A DNA stretch of 64,000 bases from Tardiphaga sp. vice304 (GCF_007018905.1 NZ_CP041402.1:4514001-4578000); one strand, 5' to 3'. Positions 25,300 through 34,183 are shown, counted from the stretch's first letter. Program-made: numbers and translations. The notes: generated from the sequence alone by a model not told the origin.

Positions 25300-25937
25300 T
25301 TTTCTTTGTATCTTTCACGGCACTTACCTGAAGGTGCGCCTTCCTTCTTTTTGGTAGAAAATTAGCGTCCCCTCCAGAGAGCAAGGGGGAATAGACCGAG
25401 GCAGCCGTCTTGGAAATGCCGCCTCTGCATCAAGCGGATGTGGATAATGGTCATGTCGGGAGATCGTTCCCGGCCCCCTCAGGCCCTCCGAGAGGCGTCG
25501 ATTTACCGGCTGTTGCAACCGCAGCCGAAAACCAGGAAGACGCTGCTAAATCGCATTGGGTCCCTTGACGAAAGTGGACCACTTTTCGTTTCCGGATCGT
25601 GTCTGCGGCCTCTACGCCTCGCTGACCATTTCGGCGCAAAAAGAGTTCACACCTTCTCCCCTTTGATAAGGAAGCGTCCTAAGTGATAAATCGGGCCGAA
25701 GGCTTATCGGTGGGCGGGGGTATCCGCATCAGATAATATTGGATGCGCCCTGGCAGCGCCATTTGGGGAAAGACTTGAAAGACCGGGGCAAGGTCGGGTG
25801 CCGGAAAGCATTTTCAAGAAGGCAGTAAGACCGAAATTCTCAATAGACAGCTTCATTCGAAAGGATTAGCATTTTCTCGATTACGATTTTATGCGGTCAA
25901 GGCTTCGTAGTGCTCTCATTTTCTGTGGGGTAGCGTT
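25300..25937. other. 638-base stretch with no supported gene
   Basis: Open frames on both strands are short and lack domains. Near 25490-25520 the plus strand encodes EASIYRLLQ, faintly like the end of a resolvase HTH, but nothing around it supports a remnant. The last 80 bases are AT-rich and could hold a promoter for the gene at 25938. Confidence 0.35.
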
Positions 25938-26159
25938 ATGTCCGGGCCATCAGTCGATTTCCCAACTCCGATCATTCTTCGTTGTCCGGTTTGCGATACG
26001 CAGTTTAATTTTCTCATATCCCTTCGGACAAGAAGAGACAAGCATCTAGTGTTTGACTGCTCGCAGTGTCATCAGTCAACCCGGCTGGGGTATTTCAGTG
26101 ATCCGATGAAGTCACCAACCGCAAATTGGGCGAATAGCAATCTTCACCCTCCAAGGTAG
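25938..26159 (+). CDS. Small CxxC...CxxC zinc-ribbon-like protein
   Basis: 73 residues. CPVCDTQFNF and, 25 residues later, CSQCHQSTRLG form two CxxC pairs that could bind one zinc. GTGGGGT precedes the ATG. The rest is unstructured. Possibly a regulatory or RNA-binding ribbon; unknown. Confidence 0.45.
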   Translation: MSGPSVDFPTPIILRCPVCDTQFNFLISLRTRRDKHLVFDCSQCHQSTRLGYFSDPMKSPTANWANSNLHPPR

Positions 26160-26160
26160 G

Positions 26161-26780
26161 TCGTTCACGCAATACGACGGAAGCTGCTATTAGCGAGCTA
26201 TTCAGGCCGAAGCTGCTGGCTTCAATATAGACCGTGTCCTTTCGGACCATGGCATATCATGCGTCAGCACCAAGCTGGCTGATCGACCCGAAGGAAAACG
26301 ATTATTCGACATGCTGCGTAGCGGCGACAAGCTCGTCGTGCGTTGGGTTGATCGACTCGGACGAAACTACAGTGATGTCTGCGACGCCATCCGAGAGTTC
26401 ATGCGACGGGGCGTAATCATTCGGACGGTCATAAATAACATGACTTTCAATGGCGCTACATCCGACCCGATGCAGATGGCATTCCGGACGCCCTGATCGG
26501 CTTTATGGCTGCCACGGCTCAGGCCAACGCCGAGGCGACGAAGGAGGCACAGCGCAGCGGCATTGAGCACGCCCGAATGGATGACTCGGAAACGAAATAT
26601 CGAGGCCGCAAACCCAGCCTCACTTCTCAACAGCTAACAGCGACCTGCAACATGCTCGATCTGTCTGTTGGCGTCAGCGAGATTGCAGCCAATACAGGAT
26701 TAAGCCGACAGGCCATCTATCGAATTAGTGATAACCGGGCAGCCGCTGAAGCTGCTTTGGCAAATTGGCGCATCCGATGA
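26161..26780 (+). pseudogene. Broken Pin-type serine recombinase
   Basis: Frame 1 carries AIQAEAAGFNIDRVLSDHGI, then KLADRPEGKRLFDMLRSGD and VVRWVDRLGRNYSDVCD up to about 26490. One base is then missing (TTCCGGACG for the expected TTCCGGGACG), and the protein continues in another frame with LIGFMAATAQANAEATKEAQ, GRKPSLTSQ and an HTH ending GLSRQAIYRI. The YxRVST catalytic start is absent and an in-frame stop lies near 26188. This is a dead recombinase, distinct in sequence from the one at 21.9 kb. Confidence 0.8.
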
Positions 26781-26848
26781 AATGTCAATTGATACGCTTC
26801 TCAAGAAAATCCTGGCTACCATTGGGCAGAACTTGGCGATGCACTCCG

Positions 26849-26884
26849 AAAAAAAGAGGGTAGCTTTCGCCACCCTCTTTTTCG
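26849..26884. terminator. Bidirectional intrinsic terminator
   Basis: AAAAAAAGAGGGT and ACCCTCTTTTT flank a short loop, so either strand gives a stem followed by a U-run. It separates the recombinase remnant from the leftward DUF1236 gene and ends the latter 4 bases after its stop. Confidence 0.9.
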
Positions 26885-26887
26885 ATT

Positions 26888-27580
26888 TTAATTCTCGATA
26901 ATGTAGACGATCTCATGGGTTTGCGGACGAACAATAATGTATCGGCCACGCACTAGAATGAAATCGTATCCACGCCATTCAGGATAAATCGTGATGATGC
27001 GAGTCGGAAGAGGATGAAACTGCACGGTCGCTGGAATCGTGGCGCCAACGGAAATGTTGAAGTTCACATTGGTAACTTCAGTCACCTTCTCCTGCTTGAT
27101 AGCAGAGGAGATTTCAGTTCGCTTCTCCGCAGGTGGTGCAGCACCTGCTGACTTTGTATCCGCCGCCTGTGGCTTCGCTTCGCCAGATTTGGTGTCGGCT
27201 GAAGACTTTGGCGCTCCGGCTTTTTGATCGGCAGCGGAGGGTTTAGGTTCAGTCGCTGGTGCCTTGGTTTCTGCAGCACCAGGCGCTGGTGCCTTGGTAT
27301 CCGCCGCACTCTTAGGCGCATCGGACTTCATACTCTCGGACTTCGGAGCCATCTTATCGGCTGGGGCACCTTTCATGCCCGCCGCTGGGGTGTCCTTTGA
27401 AGTAGTTGGGGCAGACTTTTCGGCCGGGGCCATTTTTTCAGCAGGGGCTGCCGGAGGTGGCGATTGAGACGAGGCGGGAGCCGTCGTCGTACCGCCTGGA
27501 CTTGGACTGGTACCCTGGGCAACAGCCATTCCTGTGCTCGCTAATACGATAGCTGTAGAGATTAAGTAGATATTCCTCAT
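26888..27580 (-). CDS. DUF1236-domain exported protein with Ala/Pro/Lys-rich region
   Basis: 230 residues from ATG 27580 with GGGAGA ahead. Signal peptide MRNIYLISTAIVLASTGMAV-AQ. Residues 25-150 are a low-complexity Pro/Ala/Lys/Ser linker with repeated APAEK, KSAADTK and ETKAPA units. The C-terminal domain ends RGYDFILVRGRYIIVRPQTH, the usual ending of DUF1236 proteins of Bradyrhizobium relatives, thought to be periplasmic or wall-associated. A candidate EcfG-type promoter lies upstream at 27610-27634, so stress induction is possible. Confidence 0.8.
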   Translation of the reverse strand: MRNIYLISTAIVLASTGMAVAQGTSPSPGGTTTAPASSQSPPPAAPAEKMAPAEKSAPTTSKDTPAAGMKGAPADKMAPKSESMKSDAPKSAADTKAPAPGAAETKAPATEPKPSAADQKAGAPKSSADTKSGEAKPQAADTKSAGAAPPAEKRTEISSAIKQEKVTEVTNVNFNISVGATIPATVQFHPLPTRIITIYPEWRGYDFILVRGRYIIVRPQTHEIVYIIEN

Positions 27581-27609
27581 GGCAGTTCTCCCTGTTAAAC
27601 TCTCGTGAT

Positions 27610-27634
27610 AACCCTTTTGACTTCGCTGGGTTCC
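27610..27634 (-). promoter_or_regulatory. Candidate EcfG-type promoter, one mismatch
   Basis: On the minus strand GGAAC, 16 bases, GGTT (the consensus is GGAAC-N16/17-CGTT). It lies about 30 bases upstream of the DUF1236 start. Weaker than the site at 31483. Confidence 0.35.
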
Positions 27635-27790
27635 ACAAGACAGAGGATGAATGCTCAACGCCTGACAGGCGACACCGCAATCATGGTTTCGGGACGAAAG
27701 GTCGCAGTTCAGCATTCCCGTGGTTTTGTTCTCAGGCAGATCGAAATTTTACAACATTCGCACCAGTGACGACGTCGGCCCAGTAGACCA

Positions 27791-28118
27791 TCATGCCCGA
27801 CGTTCGGCCAGATACAGAGCACGGTTGTAAGCAGCACGAACCTTTTTCCTCTCCTCGTGCGCTAACTGCTTCTCTATAAGATCAGGCCGAATCCTGGCCT
27901 CGTTGAGAGTTGTGGATGCCAGTGCCCGGAAGCCGTGGACTGTCGCTCGCCCGTGATATCCCATGCGGTACATCACATACAGCATCGTATTATTGCTCAT
28001 GTGTCCGTCCTTCCCAGGCGACGGAAACAGAAATGCGCTATTTTCCGACCCGGGCAGCAATCGTAACTCGTGCAGCAAGGCTAAAACCTACGGCGCAAGC
28101 GGCACAAGGTGCTTAGTC
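27791..28118 (-). pseudogene. C-terminal fragment of a P4-type tyrosine integrase
   Basis: The segment reads HLVPLAP, a TAG stop in place of Gln, then VLALLHELRLLPGSENSAFL. It goes on to RATVHGFRALASTTLNEA with the HxxR catalytic pair, and QLAHEERKKVRAAYNRALYL with the nucleophile Tyr. The N-terminal two thirds are missing. It differs from the intact integrase at 32.9 kb and is probably a relic of another island. Confidence 0.8.
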
Positions 28119-28180
28119 GATTATCCGTGAGCGGCTCGCTCTTGCTTCTGAGGTATTCGCTGGAGATACGCCTAAATACG

Positions 28181-28375
28181 TCACGAATCGTCATGGTCAC
28201 CACCGCCCGAAAACAGTTTTAATCTAACGATTATATAAACTGCTTCAAAATGGGCGGCTGTCTGCGCTTGCATAGCATCATAAGATCGGCCGTGCTTCTG
28301 TCCATCAGCTATTATGATGCGACTGTCAAAAGGCAAGGCGACATCATACCAGGTCCAGGGTCCGGTGATGCGCAT
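28181..28375 (-). CDS. Possible small protein, 64 residues
   Basis: From ATG 28375: MRITGPWTWYDVALPFDSRI followed by ADGQKHGRSYDAMQAQTAAH. It lies 22 bases after the stop of the L,D-transpeptidase gene in the same direction, but no ribosome site is visible. It may be real or a chance frame. Confidence 0.35.
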   Translation of the reverse strand: MRITGPWTWYDVALPFDSRIIIADGQKHGRSYDAMQAQTAAHFEAVYIIVRLKLFSGGGDHDDS

Positions 28376-28397
28376 AGCGATGCCCGTATCGATCAAG

Positions 28398-29417
28398 CTA
28401 GTTCTCGGTTTTGTCTGCACTTTGCAAGAAGACTACCGGCGTCCCTTTACTGGTCATCGCAGCCAGCCGTTCGACATCCCAATTCGTCAGACGGACACAG
28501 CCATGAGATTCGGTCTTGCTAACCTTTGATGGCTCCGGCGTCCCATGAATTCCGTAGCCTTCGGCATTTAGACCAATCCATTCGATTCCAACAGGATTAT
28601 TCGGTCCGGGACCGATAACGAACGGTTTCTTCGATTTAACCCCCTTGAATTTGTAATCAGGATTATATCGGTACGTCGGATTCCGATCTATCGAAACGAC
28701 CTTCAACGTGCCGGAGGGTGTCGGCTTTTCGTCACTCCCCACCGTTGCCGGATAAAACGCAACCACGGCACCAGCCTTGTCGAAAGCCTTTACTGTCTGA
28801 GCGTCCTTATCAACTTCGATACGGGATATCCTTTCTTTTTTTACTTCTTCAGCCGCCCTTAAGACATTGGCCACCGCAATCTTCTGACCGAAAACATCAA
28901 ACTTCGTGCCTGGATTGAGGACCACTAACAGCCCCTCGCTCATATGAAATCGTTCAGCGATTTTCTCTCGAACGTTTCGATAACTTAGGGCTTTCAGACT
29001 CTTCATGTCGTCTAACTTTGCGGGGATTTTTTCGAGGAAGGGGCCTTGGACATCTTTGTCCGTCAAGACGTACTCCGTCAAAACAGGCTCCGCATCGGAA
29101 ACGAGCTTTGCCCAAAGATCAGCAGTTAGCTCCTTTCCAACCGGAAGATTCCGTGAAGCGGAGTATGCCGTTAGCGCCTTTTCCAAATTTTCTCCAAGCT
29201 TGCCATCAATCTCACCGGGAGAAAATTTAGCCCTATCGAGAAAGACTTGAACCTTTACTGCGATGGGGTTGACCGTGTCAGTCGGAGCAAGCTTCTTGGT
29301 GAACTGAGCATTTTCAATGGTATTGGCATTGATGCGTTCTGAGGCAAATGAAGACGCAATCGGGCCGATGATTAGCAGGATGACAAGCCCGGCATTTCGA
29401 AAGATACAATTATTCAT
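28398..29417 (-). CDS. L,D-transpeptidase (YkuD domain)
   Basis: 339 residues, exported (signal NAGLVILLIIGPIASSFA). After a peptidoglycan-binding-like helical region (FLDRAKFSPGEIDGKLGENL), the YkuD domain starts around residue 205 and ends with the catalytic motif ESHGCVRLTNWD (His305, Cys307), followed by GTPVVFL. The enzyme makes 3-3 cross-links or attaches proteins to peptidoglycan in the periplasm. All catalytic residues are present. It may belong with DUF1236 and PRC-barrel proteins in an envelope-stress cargo. Confidence 0.88.
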   Translation of the reverse strand: MNNCIFRNAGLVILLIIGPIASSFASERINANTIENAQFTKKLAPTDTVNPIAVKVQVFLDRAKFSPGEIDGKLGENLEKALTAYSASRNLPVGKELTADLWAKLVSDAEPVLTEYVLTDKDVQGPFLEKIPAKLDDMKSLKALSYRNVREKIAERFHMSEGLLVVLNPGTKFDVFGQKIAVANVLRAAEEVKKERISRIEVDKDAQTVKAFDKAGAVVAFYPATVGSDEKPTPSGTLKVVSIDRNPTYRYNPDYKFKGVKSKKPFVIGPGPNNPVGIEWIGLNAEGYGIHGTPEPSKVSKTESHGCVRLTNWDVERLAAMTSKGTPVVFLQSADKTEN

Positions 29418-29465
29418 TGCATCCCCGCAGAGCGGGTGTGGTCACCTGAGAGGTCTCATAGATCA

Positions 29466-29951
29466 TCAATGCTTCGGACCTGCCAACATTTCAAACATGT
29501 CATTCGATTGCTGTCCAAGAAGCCGGCCTTGCTTTTTGTAAAATTCGCTCGCTGCTGCGATGATATCTTGAGGTGTTTTGGCCGTTGAACAATGTTTGAC
29601 GAAATTTGATGCGCAGATGGCATTCGCTTGGGCGATTCCCAAAACCTTTGCAGAAAAATCCCACAGTGTCGGATTGGCCGACGGTCTCCCATAAGACGCT
29701 GGCTCTGGTGCATCCGCACAAGCGGCACCTGGCACGGACGGTGCGATAAACTCTTGTGCAATCTTTTCTTGAGTCGCCGCTACGGCCTCAAGGGGATCAG
29801 GATCGGAAACAGTGCCCGTCGTCGAAACAGGAGTAACAAAAATGGTTTCGGTGGGCGTCTGCTTCTTCGGAGCAGCTTCAGCCATGCTGCCCTTAGCCCT
29901 AGCCAGCATTGTCGAATTCTTCAAGCCCGACGATTTAGATCGCTTGCTCAT
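29466..29951 (-). CDS. Phasin-like protein
   Basis: 161 residues from ATG 29951 (MSKRSKSSGLKNSTM); longer frames upstream lack support. A basic, unstructured N-terminal 60 residues precede a helical domain with WDFSAKVLGIAQANAICASN and AAASEFYKKQGRLLGQQSND, the phasin_2-like pattern of heptads and a conserved QxxL. Phasins coat polyhydroxyalkanoate granules or act as stress chaperones. A second phasin gene lies 190 bases upstream in the same direction. Confidence 0.65.
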   Translation of the reverse strand: MSKRSKSSGLKNSTMLARAKGSMAEAAPKKQTPTETIFVTPVSTTGTVSDPDPLEAVAATQEKIAQEFIAPSVPGAACADAPEPASYGRPSANPTLWDFSAKVLGIAQANAICASNFVKHCSTAKTPQDIIAAASEFYKKQGRLLGQQSNDMFEMLAGPKH

Positions 29952-30141
29952 GTAAATTCTCGCTGTGAGTAGATGACTGAAGTACGGAAGAATCTTCCGT
30001 TGCGCAATTGATTGCAGGCCATAGAGTTCAAATATCGTAGCCCCGAACATACTCTCTGTGCAGTAGGCGAGCATCATTTGCGCAGGGCCGTATGTCAGGT
30101 AAGCCCTAGCGTGGGCTTACCCTCACTCATTCTGGGCAATA

Positions 30142-30504
30142 CTAACCGGTTTTTTCGTTGGACGCGGCCTTCTTCGTCGAGGCCATGACGTCTCCACCCA
30201 ACTGTTTCATTTGCTCCTGAGCAGTCGTGAACTGGGTTTTCAAGAAGTCACTCTGAATCTGCATGAAATGTTGAAGATCGGTGGCATGAAGTAGGTTGCG
30301 GGCATGGTCGAACGCCGCCTTCATATTCTGCTGCGTCAACGACAGCGTCTTCTTTGAGATATCTGTTGCCGGGTGAGGGACCATATCGACCGACTTGTGC
30401 GCCGCTTCGATAAACGTAGTGAAAGCCTTTTCGGCCTGCTCGACGGTTTTTTCCGCCAACTCTTTTATCTGTGCAGGGACCTGCATTTTCATGTTTTCGT
30501 TCAA
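30142..30504 (-). CDS. Phasin family protein
   Basis: 120 residues from TTG 30504, or 116 from ATG 30492 (MKMQVPAQIKELAEKTVEQ). TTG is preferred because GGAGC lies 5 bases ahead of it, while the ATG is 17 bases from it. The amphipathic helix QIKELAEKTVEQAEKAFTTF and the later SLTQQNMKAAFDHARNLLHA, then FLKTQFTTAQEQMKQLG, are typical of alphaproteobacterial phasins that bind PHA granules. With its neighbour it forms a phasin pair in an island, which suggests a carbon-storage or stress cargo. Confidence 0.8.
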   Translation of the reverse strand: MNENMKMQVPAQIKELAEKTVEQAEKAFTTFIEAAHKSVDMVPHPATDISKKTLSLTQQNMKAAFDHARNLLHATDLQHFMQIQSDFLKTQFTTAQEQMKQLGGDVMASTKKAASNEKTG

Positions 30505-30609
30505 GGTAGCTCCTTTTTTCGAGAGTAAACCTCTTAATCCAGAATTCAAGTACACAGCGGTATTATCGGAGCTGCACGCTGTCTGATGATTGCGAGGCGT
30601 AGAGCGCCG

Positions 30610-30801
30610 CTACTTAACTCGGCTGCCTTTGAAGGCCCCCTTGTTTGTTGTGTTTTGCCTAATATTCGCTGTGTCGCCTTGCTCCGCAGTGTTGTCGGTA
30701 TGAGTTTTCTTATGCGACGTGTCCTGGATGTCTTTCGCTTCGTTCGATACGCCCTTGTTGGTACGGTTAGCGGGCGGTACTGGCGGCATGTGATTGCTCA
30801 T
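30610..30801 (-). CDS. Small hydrophilic protein of the PPVPPxN type
   Basis: 63 residues from ATG 30801 with GGGGGAA ahead: MSNHMPPVPPANRTNKGVSN, later KDIQDTSHKKTHTDN, EQGDTANIRQNTTNKG. Highly polar and unstructured. I recall similar small proteins near stress genes of rhizobia and methylobacteria, but a function is not known to me. Confidence 0.6.
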   Translation of the reverse strand: MSNHMPPVPPANRTNKGVSNEAKDIQDTSHKKTHTDNTAEQGDTANIRQNTTNKGAFKGSRVK

Positions 30802-30960
30802 AGCGCATTTCCCCCATTTGAATTTGGAGGCCAAATCATAGGCTAAAGTAAGCTTGCCCAGTGGGATATATTTTCCCTAATCAGGTAGGCCGTAAGGAAC
30901 AAACTCTGACCGTTGATCTTGATGCAGGCTGGGGAGCGAAACTTAAAAGGATGGGATGAG

Positions 30961-31155
30961 ATGGCCAAGGAACAACACACGAAGGCAGCCGAGCATCACG
31001 AAACTGCCGCTAAATCGCATCGTTCGGCCGCCGAACATCACGGCAAGGGCGATCATGCGAAGGGCAAAGAACATGCAAAGGCTGCGATGCAGCATTCGCA
31101 GTCGGCCCACCAACATTCTGACGAAGCTCACAAGAAGAGCGACCAACAGAAGTAA
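30961..31155 (+). CDS. Small His/Ala-rich helical protein
   Basis: 64 residues from ATG 30961, preceded by AAAAGGATGGGATGAG. Repeats of the type EHHETAAKSHRSAAEHH and KEHAKAAMQHSQSAHQHS give a charged helix with about 20 percent His. Such proteins are common in rhizobia and may bind metals or act as osmotic-stress proteins; unproven. A strong terminator follows. Confidence 0.6.
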   Translation: MAKEQHTKAAEHHETAAKSHRSAAEHHGKGDHAKGKEHAKAAMQHSQSAHQHSDEAHKKSDQQK

Positions 31156-31163
31156 TGAAAAGA

Positions 31164-31191
31164 GGCCCGGTGTAAAAGCCGGGCCGTTTTT
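31164..31191 (+). terminator. Intrinsic terminator after the His-rich gene
   Basis: GGCCCGG, an 8-base loop, CCGGGCC, then GTTTTT, 8 bases beyond the stop codon. Confidence 0.9.
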
Positions 31192-31482
31192 CAAAGCCAT
31201 GTGGCAGAAACTGTATCGGTTTTCTGTGTCGGCCGGTCGAACCCGACCATTGATAGACTACGCTGCTCCAATCGGCGCTGATACATAATTAATGTATTCC
31301 AATCAGTGCTTGTTGTTAAACTCTGGGAGACCGTTGCTCAGGGTGGGAGTTGGACCTTCTGTTCCAGCTTCTCGGCAAGTAAACGCTTTGCTTAACCAAG
31401 GTGGCGGTGTCAATTTCGGCGGACTTTTCACACAGTTCTTGGCATACAGTGAAGATTAGAGGTCGTTTAGTCGGAGGCCGTC
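31192..31482. other. Gap upstream of the PRC-barrel gene
   Basis: About 290 bases with no supported gene. A short imperfect dyad around ATACATAATTAATGTATTCC (31280-31299) may be a binding site. Confidence 0.35.
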
Positions 31483-31508
31483 GGAACTTATGGGCTTTTG
31501 GAACCGTT
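31483..31508 (+). promoter_or_regulatory. EcfG-type general-stress promoter
   Basis: GGAAC (31483-31487), 17 bases, CGTT (31505-31508), 28 bases before the ATG of the PRC-barrel gene. This is the full consensus used by the alphaproteobacterial general-stress sigma factor EcfG. Confidence 0.7.
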
Positions 31509-31536
31509 ATGACCCTCGGTACAACAGGAGGAAAAA

Positions 31537-32061
31537 ATGGTTTCGAATAAACTATTACCCATCGTATTCATTGGTCTTGCGGTTTTGGGTGCCCCGTCTT
31601 GGGCACAGACAATAACGAAAGATCGATCTGACACTACTGTCAGTTCTCACAAGGAAGGTCAGTGGCGATCTTCCAAGGTGATTGGCTTGAACGTCTACAA
31701 CGACGCCAAAGAGAAAGTTGGCGAGGTCGAGGAGATCATCATCGATAAATCCGGCCGAGTGTCAGACGTTATCCTTGGCGTTGGTGGCTTTCTCGGAATG
31801 GGCGAACACTACGTAGCTGTTTCCATGGACAAGCTCACATGGATCAATGAGCCTGTTCGTTCGACCTCCACAACCACAATCTCAACATCACCCGTAAACA
31901 CGCCTACGGTTGGTACAACCGACAAAGGCGCTGTGACAGGTGAGGTCAACCGGTCAAACCGTCCGATGCGGGCCGGAAATGAAATCTGGTACCCGGATCA
32001 CGCTGTCTATAATGTTAGCAAAGATGAACTGAAAAAGATGCCGCAGTTTAAATATAACTAA
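31537..32061 (+). CDS. Exported PRC-barrel domain protein
   Basis: 174 residues; signal peptide SNKLLPIVFIGLAVLGAPSW-AQ. The PRC-barrel spans roughly residues 40-105: WRSSKVIGLNVYNDAKEKVG, EVEEIIIDKSGRVSDVILG, GMGEHYVAVSMDKL. It is followed by a Thr/Ser-rich tail. AGGAGG lies 7 bases ahead of ATG. Such periplasmic PRC-barrel proteins are regular members of the general-stress regulon of Bradyrhizobium relatives, which agrees with the EcfG promoter and terminator around it. Confidence 0.85.
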   Translation: MVSNKLLPIVFIGLAVLGAPSWAQTITKDRSDTTVSSHKEGQWRSSKVIGLNVYNDAKEKVGEVEEIIIDKSGRVSDVILGVGGFLGMGEHYVAVSMDKLTWINEPVRSTSTTTISTSPVNTPTVGTTDKGAVTGEVNRSNRPMRAGNEIWYPDHAVYNVSKDELKKMPQFKYN

Positions 32062-32077
32062 AACTGTGTTCCAAAAG

Positions 32078-32107
32078 ACGCCCTGCTTCGTGCGGGGCGT
32101 TTTTTTT
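32078..32107 (+). terminator. Intrinsic terminator of the PRC-barrel gene
   Basis: ACGCCC ... GGGGCGT stem with a TTCG-type loop followed by eight T, 17 bases after the stop. Confidence 0.9.
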
Positions 32108-32147
32108 GGCTTTCTGAGTTTTTTACGAATGAAACAACGAGAAAAAT

Positions 32148-32531
32148 TTGTCTCCAAATAATGACCACTTCAGTCCCAGGTCTACCGGAGTTGGATCGCT
32201 AGGCAGAGGTAGATTAGCAGGTTGGTTTGCGTCACTCGGGCCGTACCAATCGCTGATCGTGTTAGCGATACCGTTGATGATCGTTGAGCCTCTGAAGCTC
32301 TGGGCATTGTTGGTGGCCGGAGACGGTCACTGGCTCATCGGGGTCAGCTTGATGCTAAGCATGTACGGCGCTAGCCTTTTGACAGTAGATCGCCTCTTCA
32401 AAATATTGAAGCCAAAATTGCTGACCCTGAGATGGTTCGCATCCCTCTGGCGCCTTTGGATAAATTTTCGCCGACGGATTGGTACAGCGACCGGCATGTC
32501 TTCGCTGACACGTCTCCGAAACCGAAATTAA
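32148..32531 (+). CDS. Small membrane protein
   Basis: 127 residues from TTG 32148. Two likely membrane segments: LIVLAIPLMIVEPLKLWALLV and WLIGVSLMLSMYGASLL, followed by VDRLFKILKPKLLTLRWFAS and a basic tail. I know this arrangement (GPYxSL, EPLKL, KPKLLTL) from uncharacterised Bradyrhizobium inner-membrane proteins; function unknown. It is in the same direction as the PRC-barrel gene but after its terminator. Confidence 0.6.
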   Translation: MSPNNDHFSPRSTGVGSLGRGRLAGWFASLGPYQSLIVLAIPLMIVEPLKLWALLVAGDGHWLIGVSLMLSMYGASLLTVDRLFKILKPKLLTLRWFASLWRLWINFRRRIGTATGMSSLTRLRNRN

Positions 32532-32881
32532 AAGATGTTGTCGAGATACCAGAAATATAACGACCTGACAGCCAATCCTGTTGCTAGATGCCTAGTCGCT
32601 GAATTCATGGCGAGCTATCATCGTTAAGGGAGCACAGCCTCGTTGTACCGCAACAGTGTTTCCTCTTCGACGAGCATCACCGTTCAGAAATTTGCTTCTA
32701 AAAGTTTTGTTATTCGGTTCTACCTCATTGATCCGATTAAGCCGAAATCTGGGGGTTTTGCGGCCACCGTGTTGTTTAAGTTGGCTTATAGGCAGCTTCC
32801 CAAGCTGTCGTTCAAGACACATGTTGTTGGTCTTAAACGCTACGCACTATGACTTTTCTAAAATAATCGATATCGCTGGGA
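32532..32881. other. Gap before the integrase
   Basis: About 350 bases; open frames are short, and no domain or ribosome site is seen. Probably the non-coding flank of the integrase 3' end. Confidence 0.35.
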
Positions 32882-34183
32882 TCACCCACTTTGATCTGGA
32901 TAGATAAGCTGCACAGCGATGTCCGCTGCCATCTGGTCGATATGGTCGGTGATGAAAGCTGTGTAGTTTTTTTCTATCATCGCCACCGAGTTGTCGTGAA
33001 GAGCAGCCACGGTCCGGATTGGCATATTCGCAGTAATCATACGATGAATGCTGGTGTGGCGCAGCGCATACGGGATCGTGCCATCAGGGAGTCCGGCATC
33101 AGCAACTATTGCTTTCCATTCTCCATCCATTTCGCTTGGATTTTTCCAAGCCCCTCTTGCACTATTCACCCATTTTCCGAAACCAGTCTGCTTTCGAATC
33201 CAGTGTTCGAGCAGAGGCTCATCCGGCGACCGACCTTTCGTTACGGGAAACAAGCATTCGATAACATCTTGAGTTATCGAAATTGGGTATATCTGAACGG
33301 CTTTGTTAGCTCCTTTCCTACTCTTAGGCATCATCAACCGTTTCCTTTCGGGTTGGACGCTGGATACTACCATTCGACGAATTTGCGAAAACCGTGCTCC
33401 CGTCGCAGCCATGACGACGACCATGCGGTGCAGGTCACCGTGCAGGCTCTGCGCTTTGTCGATCTTTGCGGCTGAAACAATAATTTTTAGTAATTGATCG
33501 GGCGTCAAGATTTGCTGTCGGCCTTGGCTGATATTCGGTTCATCAATTTTTAGGCCATCCCGCACGACCCTTTCAAAATCTGCCGCAACTTGCTTTCGAT
33601 GGTTCCTTACAGCGAAGTTTAACGCTGCCTTCAGGTCGTTGATAAGCCGTTTGATCGACTGCGGTGCCAATCCCGATAGCTGCTGTCTCCACTTTACGAA
33701 GTGTTCGACTTCGAGGTCAAGTAGCAGCCTACGGGCCAAGTCCGAAGAAAGCACATGCTTCCGTAGTCGAGACCGAGCATCTCGTTTCGTCCCTGTCGAG
33801 CCGCCATGTATGGCGTTTTCTCGTATCTCTCGCATTTGCAGATATTCATTGATTGCCACTTCAACGGTTAGGAGCGGTCCAGCGACTGCTGCGAGCCTTT
33901 CTTTGATTTGCCGCCCGACATAATCCTTGGCTGCTCGGGAGGCTTGCTCAAAGCTTAAAAACTCAGTGCCATCTGCCGGTAAGAGATCATCGGCCTTGGC
34001 TAACGTGGTCTGCTTATATCTTTCCGCCCCCAGGTAGTACCTCACTATCCAAAACCCTCCTCTTTTACCTTTCCGGTACCCGAGGTGGATGGATGGATCG
34101 AGGCTTCGCCAATGTTGTCCTAAGTCCAGCTTAAGGCGAGCATTCTTGGTGGTCAGCCTTGATTCTTTGAGAGTTCTGGACAT
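32882..34183 (-). CDS. Tyrosine recombinase (island integrase)
   Basis: 433 residues. After an N-terminal arm-binding region (RYYLGAERYKQTTLAKAD) and a SAM-like core-binding domain (LTVEVAINEYLQMREIREN), the catalytic domain shows MAATGARFSQIRRM (first Arg), IPYALRHTSIHRM (Arg375-His376), the AALHDNSVAMIEKNY turn and nucleophile Tyr407. All key residues are present, so it should be active. It lies 165 bases inside the right tRNA-end repeat, the usual place for the integrase of an island that uses a tRNA 3' end, and would catalyse integration and excision there. Confidence 0.92.
   Translation of the reverse strand: MSRTLKESRLTTKNARLKLDLGQHWRSLDPSIHLGYRKGKRGGFWIVRYYLGAERYKQTTLAKADDLLPADGTEFLSFEQASRAAKDYVGRQIKERLAAVAGPLLTVEVAINEYLQMREIRENAIHGGSTGTKRDARSRLRKHVLSSDLARRLLLDLEVEHFVKWRQQLSGLAPQSIKRLINDLKAALNFAVRNHRKQVAADFERVVRDGLKIDEPNISQGRQQILTPDQLLKIIVSAAKIDKAQSLHGDLHRMVVVMAATGARFSQIRRMVVSSVQPERKRLMMPKSRKGANKAVQIYPISITQDVIECLFPVTKGRSPDEPLLEHWIRKQTGFGKWVNSARGAWKNPSEMDGEWKAIVADAGLPDGTIPYALRHTSIHRMITANMPIRTVAALHDNSVAMIEKNYTAFITDHIDQMAADIAVQLIYPDQSG

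Noticed and set aside
25438..25560. Possible resolvase C-terminal relic (EASIYRLLQ)
   Set aside because: Only about seven residues resemble a recombinase HTH end; the flanking translation shows nothing similar.
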